A stretch of DNA of 33,210 nt from positions 1-33,210 of the forward strand of contig NZ_JACXWX010000055.1 of NCBI RefSeq assembly GCF_014764505.1. The letters run 5' to 3'. This document shows, in pieces, positions 1 to 8,074 of the stretch (positions are counted from its first letter, which is position 1; each line of letters begins with the position of its first letter). The notes below the pieces were generated by a model. That model was given only the letters and a program-made list of their open reading frames with translations. It was not told the origin of the DNA and searched no databases. The stretch is from Phormidium tenue FACHB-886 (GTDB lineage Bacteria > Cyanobacteriota > Cyanobacteriia > Elainellales > Elainellaceae). Both the position numbers and the translations under genes were made by a program.

Positions 1-45
1 ATTTTTAAGTGAGAGGGGCGCTCCGCGCCCCTCTCACTTAAAAAT
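1..45. repeat. Perfect palindrome, 20-bp arms
   Basis: Arms 1-20 and 26-45 are exact reverse complements around a 5-nt loop (CTCCG). The core is GC-rich (GAGAGGGGCG) and the ends are ATTTTT/AAAAAT. The 3' flank on both strands is A-rich rather than T-rich, the wrong polarity for an intrinsic terminator, so a REP-like or MITE-like palindrome is more likely. The preceding gene lies outside the window, so a role in its 3' end cannot be excluded. Confidence 0.8.
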
Positions 46-173
46 CATCCCCCTGTTAAGCAATGCCGAAACTTAATAGCCACCATTTAGATAGATGCAC
101 AACCTAACGCAAGGTTGCCACAATCGCTAACGGTGCACCTTAAACGCGCCAGAAGTTAGGGTGGAGCGACGCG

Positions 174-623
174 ATGCCAGCACAGATGTCATGGAACGAG
201 TGGATTGGGGCGATCTACAATGCGTCTGATGGAAAACTGGATTACTCAGGACTTGACCCAGAAATTGCCCAGATCGATCACCCTGTTTTGTACGCCAGCT
301 ACCAGTCCGGGATTGCGGCAGAAGCTTATGTCGCAAAGCATCTAGTCACTTATGAGAGCGGGCAAGTCGCTCAGATCGATCCTGATGATGCGGGAGATAT
401 CCCAGATGACGAATATGGGGGGAGCGCCGTAACTCAATCTCACAAACCTGCCGAAGCTCGGCTGCTGGCTTCACTCTCTGCTGACCAAATTAACTTATTG
501 GTAGCATGGCTCGATGAAGAGGCAAGCCTGCACCAGCGACATGCTCAGTCAGAAGTTGTTGAAACACTTAGATATATGGGACAGCGGCTAGAGGCAGGTG
601 TTAATCAAGCGAACCCGACGTAG
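174..623 (+). CDS. Hypothetical protein, 149 aa
   Basis: I do not recognise this family. The protein is soluble and acidic, with no signal peptide or membrane segment. It starts with a Trp-containing stretch (MSWNEWIGAIYNA), has an Asp-rich middle (PDDAGDIPDDEYGG, about residues 64-80) and ends in a probable helical segment (LSADQINLLVAWLDEEASLH). ATG 174 gives 149 residues; the in-frame ATG five codons later (MSWNEW) is an alternative, and neither has a clear Shine-Dalgarno sequence. A strong hairpin terminator follows 17 nt after the stop, supporting a real monocistronic unit. No function is proposed. Confidence 0.6.
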   Translation: MPAQMSWNEWIGAIYNASDGKLDYSGLDPEIAQIDHPVLYASYQSGIAAEAYVAKHLVTYESGQVAQIDPDDAGDIPDDEYGGSAVTQSHKPAEARLLASLSADQINLLVAWLDEEASLHQRHAQSEVVETLRYMGQRLEAGVNQANPT

Positions 624-639
624 CGTGTGCTCAAATTGA

Positions 640-684
640 ATAATACGCAAAAAGCCACGCAAAGCGTGGCTTTTTGCGTATTAT
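640..684. terminator. Bidirectional intrinsic terminator
   Basis: A 21-bp perfect stem (640-660 with 664-684) closes on an AAA loop. The arms contain AAAAAGCCACGC and GCGTGGCTTTTT, so each strand has a GC-rich stem base followed by a T tract. It lies between the convergent genes ending at 623 (+) and 700 (-), as expected of a shared terminator. Confidence 0.9.
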
Positions 685-699
685 GATCAACCGTAGCGC

Positions 700-1077
700 T
701 CAGGATGACGATGGAGGTGAAACCGGAAAACACCTCGACTCAGTGCTAGCTAAACGATTCACGGCTTCATATGCCCAGTGATCGGGCGTGACATCTGAGA
801 AGGCTGAAGCAAAATAGCCCGCTGGACACTGCAAAGGCGCTTCTTGAGCAACCGGATTTGTTGGAGATTGGGAAGCTGGCGTGGTTTGTGCCGGAGCGGG
901 GGCAGTGCGCTCTGCGGGCTGCACGGCGGGCGGGTTGGACAAGTTAGGCTGAGGAGCAATGGGCGTGGTGGGAGCTGTTTGTGCCATCGCTCGATTGCTG
1001 AAGCTGCAAAGGGCGATCGAGGCAAATAGCGTACTCCAATAAACAGTGGATTTCATATCAAACAAGACAGTTAGCAT
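700..1077 (-). CDS. Secreted short protein with partial SLH motif
   Basis: Predicted export: a Lys-led n-region (MKSTVYW), a hydrophobic core and an Ala-x-Ala cleavage site (NRAMA/QTAP). A Pro/Ala/Thr-rich linker of about 50 residues follows. The C-terminus (residues about 90-110) has an S-layer-homology-like signature, FSDVTPDHWAYEAVNRLAS, preceded by QCPAGYF. Only the first part of an SLH repeat is present and the protein ends soon after, so it is either a short family with a single half-motif or a truncated relative of the larger SLH porins. ATG 1077 has AGG upstream; ATG 1056 gives the neater signal peptide and is equally plausible. SLH motifs bind cell-wall polymers, so a periplasmic or cell-wall location is inferred. 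Confidence 0.7.
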   Translation of the reverse strand: MLTVLFDMKSTVYWSTLFASIALCSFSNRAMAQTAPTTPIAPQPNLSNPPAVQPAERTAPAPAQTTPASQSPTNPVAQEAPLQCPAGYFASAFSDVTPDHWAYEAVNRLASTESRCFPVSPPSSS

Positions 1078-1536
1078 CTAACCTAAATTGTAACGACTGT
1101 CAGATGTCAAGCAGCCTTTTCTTTTGATTTGGAAGTTTATTCTAATTTTGAAGCCAGATCGTCTTCTGCCTGCTTCAATTCAGGTGAGCTCGTAATTCCG
1201 ACTTCTATAGCGCTACGCGCTTACGTTAAAACACTGTTTTTATGTAAAAGATGCAGAGTGTGGCACACATTAAAAAACCTGTACCTGGCGCTATTCAGAA
1301 TTGCTAAAGGATTCAATATCTTTCCGTAAATAGCCTGGCTTCTGCTTGCTTGCGAGCAGTGATATCAAAGAGAACCTCACTGTCAGTTTTAGGTATGAAG
1401 CATGAGTAATCGCTGGCACGAGGGATGACGAAACCGATCGCCAGTGCCAGCCGTCTGCCAGCGATCGAGAGTACTGGGCTCCCGAAGTCATTGACGCAGC
1501 TACTGAAGCCATCCTAATCGGCTGCATCATGTAGCA
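1078..1536. other. Intergenic stretch, possible PAS/PAC remnant
   Basis: No intact gene is visible. On the minus strand, about 1316-1530, one frame reads ...LFDITARKQAEARLFTERY and then stops. This matches the DIT-x-RKQAE end of PAC motifs in sensor kinases. It is short, has no start and is interrupted, so it is at most a fragment of a decayed sensor gene. The rest is AT-rich with no feature I can name. Confidence 0.3.
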
Positions 1537-2862
1537 TCAGAAAATTTTTGCAGCGCTACTCACAATCCCACGACAGTCACCCAAACCAATTCTTCTATAG
1601 CCCTGCCGCTGACAATAACCCCGCAATATCACCTCATCCCCCTCGGCTAGAAACGATCGCATCTCTCCACTGGGAAGCGTAATGGGTTGGGCGCCACGTT
1701 GAGTTAATTCTAATAAACAGCCCTGTGTACCGGCTGATGCTCCTGATACTGTCCCGCTTGCCAACAAATCTCCAGGACGAAGATTGCAGCCATTACTGCC
1801 ATGATGGGTCAGCATTTGTGCCACTGTCCAATACATCTGCTGGAACGAGCTACAGCTTAAACGCAAGGACGATATTTTCTTTTGGCGCATCTGAGCTGAA
1901 GACAACAATATCTCCAAGGTTAAATCAATTCCACCCAAATTCTGATTTTCAGAAGAGCTGAGGTAGGGCAACGGCAACGGATCTTCTGAAGCCCGCGAAA
2001 AGGCAGGACAGCGAAAGGGAGCAAGAGCTTCCAGGGTAACAACCCAGGGAGAAATGGTTGTGGCAAAACTTTTGGACAGAAAAGGCCCGAGCGGTTGATA
2101 TTCCCAGGCTTGCAGATCCCGCGCTGACCAATCATTTACTAAGCAAATCCCAAAAAGATAATCTTCTGCCTGCTCGATGGCGATCGGTTGCCCTAGTTCG
2201 TTTCCCCTGCCGATGAAGCAACCCACTTCTAATTCGTAGTCCAGCATTCGAGAAGGCGCAAAGGTGGGAACAGGATCTTGCGGTTGTTTCTGCTGACCAG
2301 AGGGCCGTTGAATAGCAGTACCGCTGATGACAATCGAAGAGGCTCGACCGTGATAGGCGATCGGCACATGCTTGTAATTTGGCAGCAGCGGCTGATCGGG
2401 ACGAAACAGCTTGCCGACGTTGGTAGCATGGAAAATGGAAGCGTAGAAATCAGTGTAGTCGCCGATAACCACAGGCAGAAGCAACTGAGCGTCTGCCATC
2501 GGCACGAGGATTTCGCCGGCAAGCGGATGCTCTGATTCAGCCCGCAAAAGTTGACTGAGATGATGACGCAACTGCCACGAAGCTGTTTTTCCCAAGGACA
2601 TGATGGGATTTAAGGTCGGCGTGGCGCAGGCAGCTCGCAGTGGTTCAGGAAGTTCCCGAAGCAGCCCAACAGTACAGCAGGCAGTTAGGTCTAGAATCTG
2701 GTCACCGATCGCTACTCCAATTCGAGCTGGGTCAGCGCTGTCCTGCCGTCGGAAGACGCCGAAGGGTAAGTTTTGAATTGGAAAATCAGTGTCGGCTTGA
2801 TTGGCAGATTCAACCCAACTGCGCAAATTTGGGTCATGAGTTGCATCAATAGAGCAGTTCAT
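1537..2862 (-). CDS. fahA: Fumarylacetoacetase
   Basis: Hydrolyses fumarylacetoacetate to fumarate and acetoacetate, the last step of tyrosine/homogentisate breakdown in the cytosol. The 441-aa length fits full-length eukaryotic-type FAH: an N-terminal SH3-like domain (about 1-130) and the catalytic fold. Visible active-site residues by family alignment are D138 and H145 (GDYTDFYASIFHATNVG region), the metal pair E210/E212 in DYELEVG, D244 in NDWSARD, Q251 and K264 (PFLSKSF). The start is ATG 2862, nine nt after the stop of the upstream gene. An earlier ATG at 2875 overlaps that stop but is out of frame because of a 13-bp tandem duplication. It is in the same leftward unit as the 300-aa protein and possibly the Lrp gene, and divergent from HPPD and HGD, with which it forms one pathway. 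Confidence 0.96.
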   Translation of the reverse strand: MNCSIDATHDPNLRSWVESANQADTDFPIQNLPFGVFRRQDSADPARIGVAIGDQILDLTACCTVGLLRELPEPLRAACATPTLNPIMSLGKTASWQLRHHLSQLLRAESEHPLAGEILVPMADAQLLLPVVIGDYTDFYASIFHATNVGKLFRPDQPLLPNYKHVPIAYHGRASSIVISGTAIQRPSGQQKQPQDPVPTFAPSRMLDYELEVGCFIGRGNELGQPIAIEQAEDYLFGICLVNDWSARDLQAWEYQPLGPFLSKSFATTISPWVVTLEALAPFRCPAFSRASEDPLPLPYLSSSENQNLGGIDLTLEILLSSAQMRQKKISSLRLSCSSFQQMYWTVAQMLTHHGSNGCNLRPGDLLASGTVSGASAGTQGCLLELTQRGAQPITLPSGEMRSFLAEGDEVILRGYCQRQGYRRIGLGDCRGIVSSAAKIF

Positions 2863-2878
2863 AAGAGCAGTTCATAAG
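2851..2878. repeat. 13-bp tandem duplication at the FAH start
   Basis: The unit agcagttcataag occurs at 2853-2865 and again at 2866-2878, with two extra matching bases on the left. On the minus strand each copy contains CTTATGAACTGCT, so the start region of FAH is doubled. The upstream copy makes an ATGA overlap with the preceding stop (TGA 2874-2872), but its ATG opens only a nine-codon out-of-frame ORF. Confidence 0.85.
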
Positions 2879-3774
2879 AATCTCAAGTGATGAAGGTCGT
2901 CGATCGGTTCCTGGAACGAACAAGAACCGAAGGAACGGAAAAAATGCTGTCGAGACTGTTGAATTTCGGCTACCGAGATTGAACGATCGCGCCAGGTGAT
3001 TGCTGTGTTGGTGAACTGAAATGGCGCGATCGATTGTTCCTCAAGCATTTCCAGCGCCTCAGCTAATGTAATGTGTTGCTGATAGACGAATACAGCAAGA
3101 AGCGCCAGATTGAGAAACCCCTGCATTGTTGCAGAAGGGCTGCCCGGTTGATCAGTAAGGCGATAGCTGCCGCGTAGGGCATGGTGCAATCCGGCTGTTG
3201 CCTTAAAGGGAATTTGAGCATTGGCAAAAGATAAAATATGCTGGCTGAGTTGCGTACTGTCAGGAAAGGCGTCAGGAGCAGTGCCACCTGTACGCAGCTT
3301 GGCAGCAGTGCCTGTCTGCTGCAACACTTTCAAATACGGCTCTAAATCAGCAGAGAGTGGAATTTCAAAAAAAACTTCTATCCCAGCAGGCAAACTCAGA
3401 CCCATTTGCTGAATCTCGGCAGGTGGAAGCGGTGCAACTTCTAAAGCACAAATTTTAATCTGATTCTGATATTGGAATCCTGTTTTACGAATCTGATCGA
3501 TCTGCTCTAGCTCTGTTGCCCAGTTTCTAGAGAGAATGACGCTCAGTGCCCAGGGTTTAGATGAATAGATGCTCTCAGAAGCCGTGAAGCGGAGCTTGCT
3601 CAATTCCTGAAGGCGAGCGGCTGGTATGGCAAATCGATTGAGCAGCCAGCTCTGCGAAGAAGCTTGAGCCCGATCGTATAGGGCAACTGCCTCAGACAGG
3701 CTGAGCTGGGCGGGTGGGAAAAGCCCAGCGTAGTCTACGATCGATGCGAGAAGCTGTTTGAGTGATGTCAACAC
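2872..3774 (-). CDS. Uncharacterised FAH-associated protein, 300 aa
   Basis: No enzyme family can be named with certainty. From memory, proteins with the same landmarks recur as conserved hypotheticals, often beside homogentisate-pathway genes. The landmarks are VDYAGLFPPAQLSL near residue 13, a K-x-RTGG motif near 180, PFKATAGLHHALRG near 205 and an MQGFLNLAL segment near 235. The conserved Lys, Arg and paired His suggest an enzyme handling an acidic substrate; this is inference. There is no signal peptide or membrane helix. The start is GTG 3774, chosen because a strong AGAGGAGGTG lies eight to nine nt upstream. Its stop sits nine nt before FAH, so co-translation is likely. With maleylacetoacetate isomerase missing from the window, an isomerase role is one untested idea. 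Confidence 0.8.
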   Translation of the reverse strand: MLTSLKQLLASIVDYAGLFPPAQLSLSEAVALYDRAQASSQSWLLNRFAIPAARLQELSKLRFTASESIYSSKPWALSVILSRNWATELEQIDQIRKTGFQYQNQIKICALEVAPLPPAEIQQMGLSLPAGIEVFFEIPLSADLEPYLKVLQQTGTAAKLRTGGTAPDAFPDSTQLSQHILSFANAQIPFKATAGLHHALRGSYRLTDQPGSPSATMQGFLNLALLAVFVYQQHITLAEALEMLEEQSIAPFQFTNTAITWRDRSISVAEIQQSRQHFFRSFGSCSFQEPIDDLHHLRFL

Positions 3775-3837
3775 GGGGTTGCACCTCCTCTAATTCGGTT
3801 TTTAGTCTGTTAATTCGGCTAATTCGGCTGCGAGACA

Positions 3838-4338
3838 TTAATTCAAGTGCGGGACATCTAGCGGCAAAGAGGTTGATACTTTTACCTCACTCAATACAAT
3901 GCTGGTACGAATTTTATCGACTCCAGGCAGCCTTCTAATTTTTTCTGTGAGAAGTTGTTCCAGGTGTTGGGGATTGGAAACGACCACCTTCAAAAGATAA
4001 TCAAATTCACCGGTCAGATGATGACACTCTAGCACTTCTGATAACCCCTGCACCCGTTCACAAAATTGCCCAACCCATTCGGCACGTTGATGCGATAGGG
4101 TTACCTGAGTAAAACATAATAAATCTAATCCCAGCGCTTTCCGGTTAACTAGCGCGACATACCCTTCAATAAAGCCGTTTTCCTCCAGCCGCTTCAATCG
4201 CTTCTGTAAGCCTGGTACAGATAGCTTCAATTGACGTGCCAATTCAGCACTACTGATCCGACTGTTTCGCTGAAGTAGCTGCAGCAACAGCCGGTCTTTA
4301 TCATCGAGCTGCTTAAATGGGTCTGTCGGTTTGGTCAT
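3838..4338 (-). CDS. Lrp/AsnC family transcriptional regulator
   Basis: A 166-aa protein with an N-terminal winged helix-turn-helix (about 12-60: LDDKDRLLLQLLQRNSRISSAELARQLKLSVPGLQKRLKRLEENGFIEGY) and a C-terminal RAM effector domain (about 75-150; GEFDYLLKV and PGVDKIRTSIVL are typical). Family members bind amino acids and act as octamers on promoters. It lies 63 nt upstream of the 300-aa gene and FAH on the same strand and is divergent from HPPD/HGD, so it is probably the local regulator responding to tyrosine or an intermediate (inference). An inverted repeat in its own upstream region (4414-4442) is a candidate autoregulatory site. Confidence 0.92.
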   Translation of the reverse strand: MTKPTDPFKQLDDKDRLLLQLLQRNSRISSAELARQLKLSVPGLQKRLKRLEENGFIEGYVALVNRKALGLDLLCFTQVTLSHQRAEWVGQFCERVQGLSEVLECHHLTGEFDYLLKVVVSNPQHLEQLLTEKIRRLPGVDKIRTSIVLSEVKVSTSLPLDVPHLN

Positions 4339-4413
4339 TGGCTTCCGTCTGACTTAGCTTCTGTCTGACTTGAGCAATTTATCTCTCTAGATGCATGAAG
4401 TAACCAAACTTTA

Positions 4414-4442
4414 TCAGTAGCTTAGTAGAAGATAACTACTGA
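4414..4442. promoter_or_regulatory. Inverted repeat, candidate Lrp site
   Basis: TCAGTAG (4414-4420) and CTACTGA (4436-4442) are perfect 7-bp inverted arms separated by 15 nt. TTATC and GATAA flank or overlap the arms in mirror orientation. The site lies about 75-105 nt upstream of the lrp start codon, where an autoregulatory dimer site could be. Confidence 0.4.
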
Positions 4443-4552
4443 ATCAAGCTTAACAGTTAATAACTTTTACTAGACGAGTTTGAAAAGTTAAATCTATAAT
4501 TTAATTACAGCTTCTCAGTTAGGTTCATCACCTACTCTGAAAAGCCTTAGGA

Positions 4553-4577
4553 ACTTTACAATCGAGGACTTTACAAT
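4553..4577. promoter_or_regulatory. Direct repeats ACTTTACAAT x2
   Basis: ACTTTACAAT occurs at 4553-4562 and 4568-4577, a 15-bp period, with similar flanks (CGAGG and AGATT). It lies about 240 nt upstream of HPPD. It could be a paired operator half-site; no known regulator consensus is recognised. Confidence 0.35.
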
Positions 4578-4814
4578 AGATTTTTGCTGTTGCAACCGAC
4601 TCTTCAAGGAGTGCAACTAGAGCAATGAAGGCTACTTTTGCATTGGTAACAATTCCGAGCAAACGTAAACATTAATTGCGGCAGCAAAGAATCTTTAGAT
4701 AGTTCTCTTTAAAGATCTACAGCATCTCTGCTGTTGGTTTATTTCTGTATTCACGCTAAGTAACCCTAAGTTGCTAATTTTTCCCTTAAATTTTCCTCTG
4801 CTAGGAGGAACCTG

Positions 4815-5906
4815 ATGGCTGATTTCTTTCCTATTCTCCAGTTTGATCACCTTGAGTTCTATGTGGGTAACGCAAGGCAAGCAGCCGGTTTTTATGAAAC
4901 TTTTTTTGGATTCACTAATACAGCGCACCGAGGGTTAGAAACAGGGAGCCGTAAGGTTGCCTCATACCTGATGGAGCAGGGCGAAATTCGATTTGTTCTG
5001 AGTACAGCGCTGAATTCCGACCATCCGATCGCCCACAGGGTGCTCAAACATGGCGATCATGTGGCTGTAATTGCCTTAGAAGTTGCCGATGCCGTGGATG
5101 CCTACAAACAAGTGACTGCTCGGGGAGCGGCAGGAGCAATTCCTCCGACCGTTGCAGAGGATGAGCATGGACTACTGCGCTATGCGGCAATTCATGCCTA
5201 CGGGGATGTGCTAATTAAGTTTGTCGATCGGCGTGACTACCAGGGAGTTTTCGCGCCTGAATTTCAACCACGCCTCGCAGTTCAGCCGCATCGTGGGGTA
5301 GGGCTTCAAACCATCGACCACATTGTTGCCAACGTGGAACAAGGCGCGATGGAGCATTGGGTGAAGTTCTTTGCTGAAACAATGGGGTTTCATCTATTAA
5401 TTCAGTTCGATCAAAAAGCAATATCGACCCAATATTCGGCTTTGACGTCCAAAGTTGTGCAGAATGACTCTGGCAAAATTAAGCTGCCGATTAATGAACC
5501 AGCACCGGGTAAAGGTAAATCGCAAATTCAAGAATATTTAGAATATCATCAAGGAGCCGGGATTCAGCATATTGCCTGCTCAACCCACAACATCATAGAG
5601 ACGGTTACTAAAATGCGGCAGGCGGGCATCGAATTTCTGCATGTGCCAATGAATTACTACAAAAATTTAGCAACAAGAGTCGGCAAGATTGATGAATCGG
5701 TTGACCAGCTTGCAGAACTGGGAATTTTAGTCGATCGCGATCAGGAGGGGTATCTACTACAAATCTTTACTCAACCTGTTGCAGATCGTCCAACTCTATT
5801 TTTTGAAATCATTCAGCGGCAGGGGGCGCAAAGCTTCGGTGAAGGGAATTTCAAATCCCTGTTTGAAGCAATCGAACGTGAGCAAGCCCTACGAGGAAAT
5901 CTATAA
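4815..5906 (+). CDS. hpd: 4-Hydroxyphenylpyruvate dioxygenase
   Basis: Converts 4-hydroxyphenylpyruvate, O2 to homogentisate and CO2, using Fe(II). The 363-aa protein has two glyoxalase/VOC-type halves. The iron ligands by family pattern are H169 (TIDHIVANV), H252 (GAGIQHIACS) and E331 (PTLFFEIIQRQG), and the C-terminal gate helix FGEGNFKSLFEAIEREQ is intact. The start is ATG 4815 with AGGAGGA at 4803-4809. It is the first gene of a tight plus-strand run; homogentisate dioxygenase follows after 25 nt. In many cyanobacteria HPPD supplies homogentisate for tocopherol, but the direct neighbour here degrades homogentisate, pointing to catabolism. Confidence 0.97.
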   Translation: MADFFPILQFDHLEFYVGNARQAAGFYETFFGFTNTAHRGLETGSRKVASYLMEQGEIRFVLSTALNSDHPIAHRVLKHGDHVAVIALEVADAVDAYKQVTARGAAGAIPPTVAEDEHGLLRYAAIHAYGDVLIKFVDRRDYQGVFAPEFQPRLAVQPHRGVGLQTIDHIVANVEQGAMEHWVKFFAETMGFHLLIQFDQKAISTQYSALTSKVVQNDSGKIKLPINEPAPGKGKSQIQEYLEYHQGAGIQHIACSTHNIIETVTKMRQAGIEFLHVPMNYYKNLATRVGKIDESVDQLAELGILVDRDQEGYLLQIFTQPVADRPTLFFEIIQRQGAQSFGEGNFKSLFEAIEREQALRGNL

Positions 5907-5931
5907 GATGCCGGTCTTCGCGAGGTAGACC

Positions 5932-7089
5932 ATGACCTATTACTATCGCTTGGGTACGGTTCCCCACAAACGCCATACGCAGTTTCGTCAACCCAATGGT
6001 TCGCTCTATCACGAAGAGCTGATGGGGATTCATGGGTTTTCTGGCATGCAATCGCTGCTCTATCATTTGCATCCACCTACCCAGGTTCACAAAATTCTGC
6101 TAGAGCAGACGATCGCCCTGGAGTTTGAAGAATTTGGAACATTACAGCATCGGCATTTGCGCACGAACAAGCTATCCGCCGCAGGGGATGCGATCGAGGC
6201 ACGCATTCCGCTAATGGCGAATGCAGATGTTTGTATTTCGGTTGCACAACCCACAGAGCCGATGTCCTACTGGTATCGATTTGCTCATGGGGATGAGCTG
6301 ATTTTTATTCATGAGGGAAGCGGCGTCTTAGAGAGCCAGTACGGTCTTTTACATTATGGTGCAGGAGATTACCTGGTGATTCCTACAGGCGTCATTTGGC
6401 GAATGTTGCCGGATACCGAAGTCCCCCAGCGAATGTTGATTATTGAAGCCCAGGGGCATATCGAACCGCCTGCGCGTTATCTCAACCGCTATGGTCAATT
6501 TTTGGAGCATGCGCCCTACAGCGAGCGAGATTTGCGCCCCCCAGAAACATTAGCATTCCACGATGAGATCGGTGAGTTCGAAGTGCGAATAAAAGCCCGC
6601 GATCGGATAAATGGCTATATCTACCATCATCACCCTTTAGATGTAGTGGGATGGGATGGCTACCTCTATCCCTATGCCTTCAGCATTGCCGACTTTGAAC
6701 CTGTGACCGGACGAATTCACCAGCCGCCACCCGTCCATCAGACGTTTGAAGCACCAGGATTTGTGATTTGCTCCTTTGTGCCGCGCCTGTTCGATTACCA
6801 TCCTCTAGCAATTCCTGCGCCCTACAACCACTCCAATGTCGATTCGGATGAAGTGCTTTACTACGTTAAAGGCAACTTTATGTCGCGCAAAGGTATTGAG
6901 GAAGCGTCTATTACTGTACATCCCAGCGGCATCCCCCACGGTCCGCATCCCGGTACTTATGAGGGTTCGATCGGCAAACAACGCACCGATGAACTGGCGG
7001 TGATGATCGACACCTTTCGCCCCTTAAAATTTACGCGGCAGGCGGCTGAGTTGGAGGACATCCAATATTCCTACAGTTGGATTGCTTGA
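5932..7089 (+). CDS. hmgA: Homogentisate 1,2-dioxygenase
   Basis: Opens the ring of homogentisate to maleylacetoacetate with an Fe(II) centre in a cupin-like fold. The 385-aa protein is shorter than the roughly 445-aa human enzyme and in the bacterial range. It starts with the typical YYRLGTVPHKRHTQFR and LYHEELMGIHGFSG segments. The metal region near the C-terminus is recognisable: HSNVDSDEVLYYVKGNF, then HPSGIPHGPHPG. The start is ATG 5932 with GAGGT upstream. Together with HPPD before it and fumarylacetoacetase on the other strand it makes the homogentisate branch; only maleylacetoacetate isomerase is not seen. Confidence 0.96.
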   Translation: MTYYYRLGTVPHKRHTQFRQPNGSLYHEELMGIHGFSGMQSLLYHLHPPTQVHKILLEQTIALEFEEFGTLQHRHLRTNKLSAAGDAIEARIPLMANADVCISVAQPTEPMSYWYRFAHGDELIFIHEGSGVLESQYGLLHYGAGDYLVIPTGVIWRMLPDTEVPQRMLIIEAQGHIEPPARYLNRYGQFLEHAPYSERDLRPPETLAFHDEIGEFEVRIKARDRINGYIYHHHPLDVVGWDGYLYPYAFSIADFEPVTGRIHQPPPVHQTFEAPGFVICSFVPRLFDYHPLAIPAPYNHSNVDSDEVLYYVKGNFMSRKGIEEASITVHPSGIPHGPHPGTYEGSIGKQRTDELAVMIDTFRPLKFTRQAAELEDIQYSYSWIA

Positions 7090-7144
7090 TCGAACGGTTT
7101 GAGAAGGCAATCTGTTGATTCGTTTCTCAAGGAGGTATCACCCT

Positions 7145-8065
7145 ATGACTCCGGTCACGTCTCCCTCGCATCACCTCACTGTTTCCTCTCACATTCAGGA
7201 TCGATTGTCTCAGGGCGAGCTAACGCAGCAGCAAGTCGATGACTTTCAGGATTTTCTGAATCAGGTCGATCGCGACTTTTTCCAGCATCGCATCATCACT
7301 CATAATGCCTATACGTGCTGGTTTCGCTGGGGCAATGCCACCGATGAGGAGCTACAGTATTTTATTCAGCAATTTTCGGTGTTCTCCAATCAGTTTTTGG
7401 TAGCGGCACTGTTGAAAGTTATTAATTCACCCACGCTGCAACAATCCCGCGCCAGCCGAGAGATCCTGCTAAATGAGTTAGGTGTGATTTATCGCAGGCT
7501 GGGAGACCCCAATCAACCTCAAACCTCCAAAACAGAAGAGGAAAAAGATCGGGAAGGAGATCCGGAATTTGTCAGTACGGAAGGCACAGTGGATGGTGGC
7601 ATTTGTCGCTTTCGGGCTGCCCACTTTGAGTGGCTCACTGCTGTTGCAGAGGGCTTAGGACTACACTATGAGAACATCGGTCAGCGCAAGCACGGCAGCG
7701 CCACCACACTACACTTCTGCGATGAACTGCAACGGCTGTACGGTAGCGATGACTCCAATATTGCAGAAGGGTCAAGCTTTGCAGTGGAAAATTGGGCGGC
7801 AGCAGGGTTCTGGCAGGAGCTAGAAGACGGACTGAGCCGCATTAAACAAATGCGTCATCCCCACCTGCGATTGGCATTTTTCACCTGGCACAACCGCGTG
7901 GAAGCCCAACATGCCGGACATACCTTCGCAGAACTGGAAGCGGTCTATTTTAGCCCAGACTTTGATCGCGCCAAATTTATCCAGGGGGGCAAAGAAGTCT
8001 TGAATGCGATCGCCGTCTTTTGGGATGGCTTGGAACACGATCGCCTTACATCTCTACGTCGGTGA
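7145..8065 (+). CDS. Haem-oxygenase-like diiron protein
   Basis: A 306-aa, mainly helical protein of the CADD/TenA/PqqC-like superfamily. It has a full candidate six-ligand diiron set: E111 (LLNELG), H160 (RAAHFEWL), E215 (SFAVENWAA), then H249, E253 and H256 in HNRVEAQH, an H-x3-E-x2-H version of the H-x3-D-x2-H motif of CADD. Family members are oxygen-using oxidases or desaturases/lyases of varied substrates; the substrate here is unknown. The start is ATG 7145, chosen for AAGGAGG at 7129-7135; an upstream in-frame start at 7115 has no such site. The insert between E111 and H160 (about residues 117-150) is charged and probably disordered. It sits 55 nt after HGD and 9 nt before an acyl-activating enzyme, so a product of the tyrosine pathway or a CoA/acid substrate is plausible (inference). 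Confidence 0.85.
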   Translation: MTPVTSPSHHLTVSSHIQDRLSQGELTQQQVDDFQDFLNQVDRDFFQHRIITHNAYTCWFRWGNATDEELQYFIQQFSVFSNQFLVAALLKVINSPTLQQSRASREILLNELGVIYRRLGDPNQPQTSKTEEEKDREGDPEFVSTEGTVDGGICRFRAAHFEWLTAVAEGLGLHYENIGQRKHGSATTLHFCDELQRLYGSDDSNIAEGSSFAVENWAAAGFWQELEDGLSRIKQMRHPHLRLAFFTWHNRVEAQHAGHTFAELEAVYFSPDFDRAKFIQGGKEVLNAIAVFWDGLEHDRLTSLRR

Positions 8066-8074
8066 GGCAACGCG

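Larger units (their letters stand above)
4339..4814. promoter_or_regulatory. Divergent regulatory region, lrp and hpd
   Basis: This 476-nt AT-rich region separates the leftward lrp-FAH unit from the rightward catabolic run. It holds the two repeat sets listed separately (4414-4442 and 4553-4577). No coding sequence is convincing, and I cannot assign a promoter with confidence. The length suggests a long leader or several regulator sites. Confidence 0.5.

Noticed and set aside
1129-1329. 66-aa plus-strand open frame
   Set aside because: No ribosome site, no family features, Cys-rich random-looking sequence in an AT-rich gap.
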